NCBI RefSeq assembly: GCF_030463565.1
Contig: NC_134652.1
Location: forward strand, 12,253,397-12,317,396
Reading direction: 5' to 3'
Length of the DNA stretch: 64,000 bases
DNA from: Pelecanus crispus
Taxonomy: Eukaryota; Chordata; Aves; Pelecaniformes; Pelecanidae
Position 1 is the stretch's first letter. The number at the start of each line of letters is the position of its first letter. The notes beneath the pieces were generated by a model. It had not been told where the DNA came from, did no database searches, and was given only the letters and a program-made list of their open reading frames with translations. Both the position numbers and the translations under genes were made by a program. Shown here piece after piece: positions 61,661-64,000 of this stretch.

Positions 61661-64000
61661 AGCCTGGCAGCGAAGGAGGAAACAAGGAGTAACAGCTTGG
61701 GACAAAGCAAGACGTGCCATTTCTGCAGAATTAATTAATTAAGGGGGGGGGGGTGGCGGGGATGGGAGGGCCTGCAACAGAAAAACTGCTGGCACGGCTG
61801 TTTGGGGGGGGTCTTATATGTCCCTTTCCTTGTGGCAAACTTGTAGGCTGCAAGACTGTGCCTCGGGGACCTGCAAGATTTGCGCTACAGACCTCGGGCT
61901 GTGCCTGTGTCCAGAAGTCACACCGCCCAGACACGCGGGAATTAGGAAATTTGACACTTGCCCCTTCCTTGTAGATAAGTTTTGCAAAGTGACCGAAAAG
62001 AGAACTGGAAATCCATGGAAGAAGTTGGGCAAACGGATGAGCTCCGGCCAAGCTCATTACAGCCCGGGCAGGTTACAGGGGAGCTCTCCAGGAGCGGGGT
62101 GTCATTTCTTCTGATGGTGCCCTGGAAGTACGCTCACCTCAAAAGCAGGCAGGAAGTGCCATCCCTGCCTCAAATTGCCTGCAGCTGAAACAGAGAAGCA
62201 TGAAAGAGACGGTGCGAGGAAAATGCTCACGCTTATTGAAAGAATAGCAACTCCTGGTTTCGGAGCACCTCCTCCTCCTCCTCTTCCTCTTTCAAACCCC
62301 CTGCACCCACCGTCTGGCTCCTTCTAACCTGCCCCCCCCCTCGGTCCCCTCCTCTGAGTCAGGCAGGGTATGAGACGGAACAAAAATAGCAAGAGCTTGT
62401 GGGTAGCGGCAGATGTTCACGGAGCATCTTAGCGTGGGTGTTGTCTTCACCTGGCCACCGCCGTCACGGCTGCCCGGCTCCTTCCCTTCTCCTGCACCCA
62501 GCCTGGGAGGCAGCTGGGCATTGCCAGGCCCGCGTCGCTGGCTCAGACGTCCCCGTGTGCCGGCGTGGTCCCTGCCAGAGCTGGATCCCCCCCATGAGAA
62601 GCATCGCCACAGCCGTGCCGAAACCCTTCACATCATCCCATGGGCAGGCTGATTCCTCGCCTTGATTTTTCACGATGGGGGGAATCTGGCACGAGCAGGG
62701 GCGCAGTGATTTATTCCTGCTCACACAGGAACCCTCCGGCACCGCCTGAGCACAACCTGCCTTTCCTGCCTCCCAGCTTCAGCAGCCGCTTCTTGCTCCC
62801 CGAGAAGCAGCCCGGCTCCCTCGGGGCTCGCCCCCCAGTAACAGCCCAGCTGGTGAACTGGTCCCAGTGCGGCACGGGGAGGGGAAGAGGGGCTGCGGGC
62901 AGATGCTGGCGCGCTCCTCCCTCCCCGGAGGAAGGAGGGGGGCCAGCGCAGTCACACGAGAGCATCGTTTCCTCTCAGGAAACCCAAGTGAACGTGGAGG
63001 GGTGGGAAAGAGAGCTTCCCCCCCCCCCCGACTCCCGCTGGCTGAAGTGCTCGGCTGAAGGAGGGGGCAAATCACGCCAGGCCAGAAAATAAACTCTCTG
63101 GGGAATACCTGAAGTCTGGCCTGTGCTGGCGGCAGGGTGCCTATCACCAGACCTGACCTGCCGCTGACCTTCCTCCTTTTACACACCTAATGCTGAGCAT
63201 CCAAACAACTGCCTTTCAGTAGATTACAGCTCTGCTTTTGTTTCTTAATGCAGTGAGTCATGACCACCTTTTTATTAGAAGAAAATAACAAGGCTAACAA
63301 CAGCAGTACTAATGCTTCCTCTGCTGCAGGGTGCTGGCCGCAGAGTGCCCCTGACTTCTCTGCCCACCAGCGAAATGACTCGGTTGTACTTGGAAACAGG
63401 TGAGCAACTGGGGCCGATGCTGTCAGGGCTGTGGGATGGGCATGGAGACTTTTGTCCGCTGAAGCAGCTCCTTCATTTGTCAGGTGCTGCCAGCCAGCAA
63501 GGAGAAAGGGGCTCGATTCCTGTAAATGGCGGTGGTTGAGTAACTTAAGCCACCTTCTGCTTTAGGTAGGAAACTCCCCTCCTCCCTGCAGCACTTTACA
63601 TCATTCCCACTTAGGTTCTGCTGCATCTTTCTGCTCCTCCTCCCGCTTCCCCTTGATAATCTCCCAGGCTCTTTCGTCCTTTGTCTCGGGTTTTTATCGG
63701 GGCTTTCAGATCAGCTGGTCCTTTCCTTTTCTCCCAGGCTGTATTTCCCCTAACCTAGCTCATTCTTCCCTTCCCCCCTCCCCACCGCCTCCGGGCCTTT
63801 TGTTTCTGCCTGTTCTCAAGTGCTGCAAAGGGAAACTTTCTCCCTGCAGCTGGGGAGGGGTGGCCCCAGCTCCTGGGGGGCACAACTGGACCCCCAGCCC
63901 AGGTAAAAGTTCCCAGGACACAGCATCCCTGGAGTGGGCATTGGGCATTGCTGCAGAGCAAAACGTTGCCTTTTGGAGAGAACAAAATTCAAAAGGAGCT
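61661..64000. other. DUSP5 upstream flank
   Basis: GC-rich intergenic DNA with no recognised gene. Two perfect AP-1 heptamers TGAGTCA lie at 62355-62361 and 63254-63260, about 1.3 and 2.2 kb upstream of the inferred start. Homopolymer runs are at 61743-61752 (G10) and 63020-63029 (C10). Confidence 0.5.

Noticed and set aside
61580-61665. Stem-like GC-rich stretch considered as a tRNA
   Set aside because: No A-box/B-box arrangement or cloverleaf could be fitted.

Overview
This window is vertebrate nuclear DNA, most probably from a bird. The reasons are a complete SMC3 gene followed head-to-tail by DUSP5 (the order seen on human 10q25), compact introns, CpG-island promoters, and a 6.9-kb endogenous retrovirus whose LTR and pol type I associate with bird genomes. 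The species cannot be read from the sequence. All genes lie on the minus strand, so transcription runs from high to low coordinates.

Layout. 1-3180 is downstream of SMC3 and has no recognised gene, only two weak candidate exons. 3576-30075 is the whole SMC3 coding region in 29 exons. The exons I delimited sum to 3654 nt, exactly 1217 codons plus a stop, which is the family length. About 29520-30720 is the SMC3 CpG-island promoter. 31406-38328 is a solo, full-length but inactivated provirus with two LTRs and a 5-bp target duplication (ATGGA), in the same orientation as SMC3 and about 1.3 kb upstream of its start codon. 38329-51440 is intergenic. It contains an ancient palindromic element (45924-46000) and a striking 77-nt hairpin (50138-50214). 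51835-60890 is DUSP5 in four coding exons (386 aa), with an SRF/ETS/TATA promoter at 61061-61131. 61150-64000 is its upstream flank.

Function. SMC3 is the ATPase/coiled-coil subunit of the cohesin ring. DUSP5 is a nuclear, ERK-specific MAP-kinase phosphatase induced by ERK signalling. The two genes are neighbours but not functionally coupled. A CArg-type SRF site at the DUSP5 promoter and nine perfect AP-1 heptamers between 46 and 63.3 kb fit its immediate-early feedback role.

Most notable observations: (1) SMC3 intron 19 has a perfect U12-type AT donor, a good minor-class branch site and an AT (not AC or AG) 3' end. (2) A perfect 20-bp tandem duplication doubles the 5' splice site of SMC3 exon 24, and use of the outer copy would bring in a stop codon. 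(3) There is an unexplained pre-miRNA-sized hairpin 3' of DUSP5. (4) The provirus's SMC3-proximal LTR keeps a TATA box and a perfect CRE pointing toward SMC3. I found no convincing wholly new gene system.
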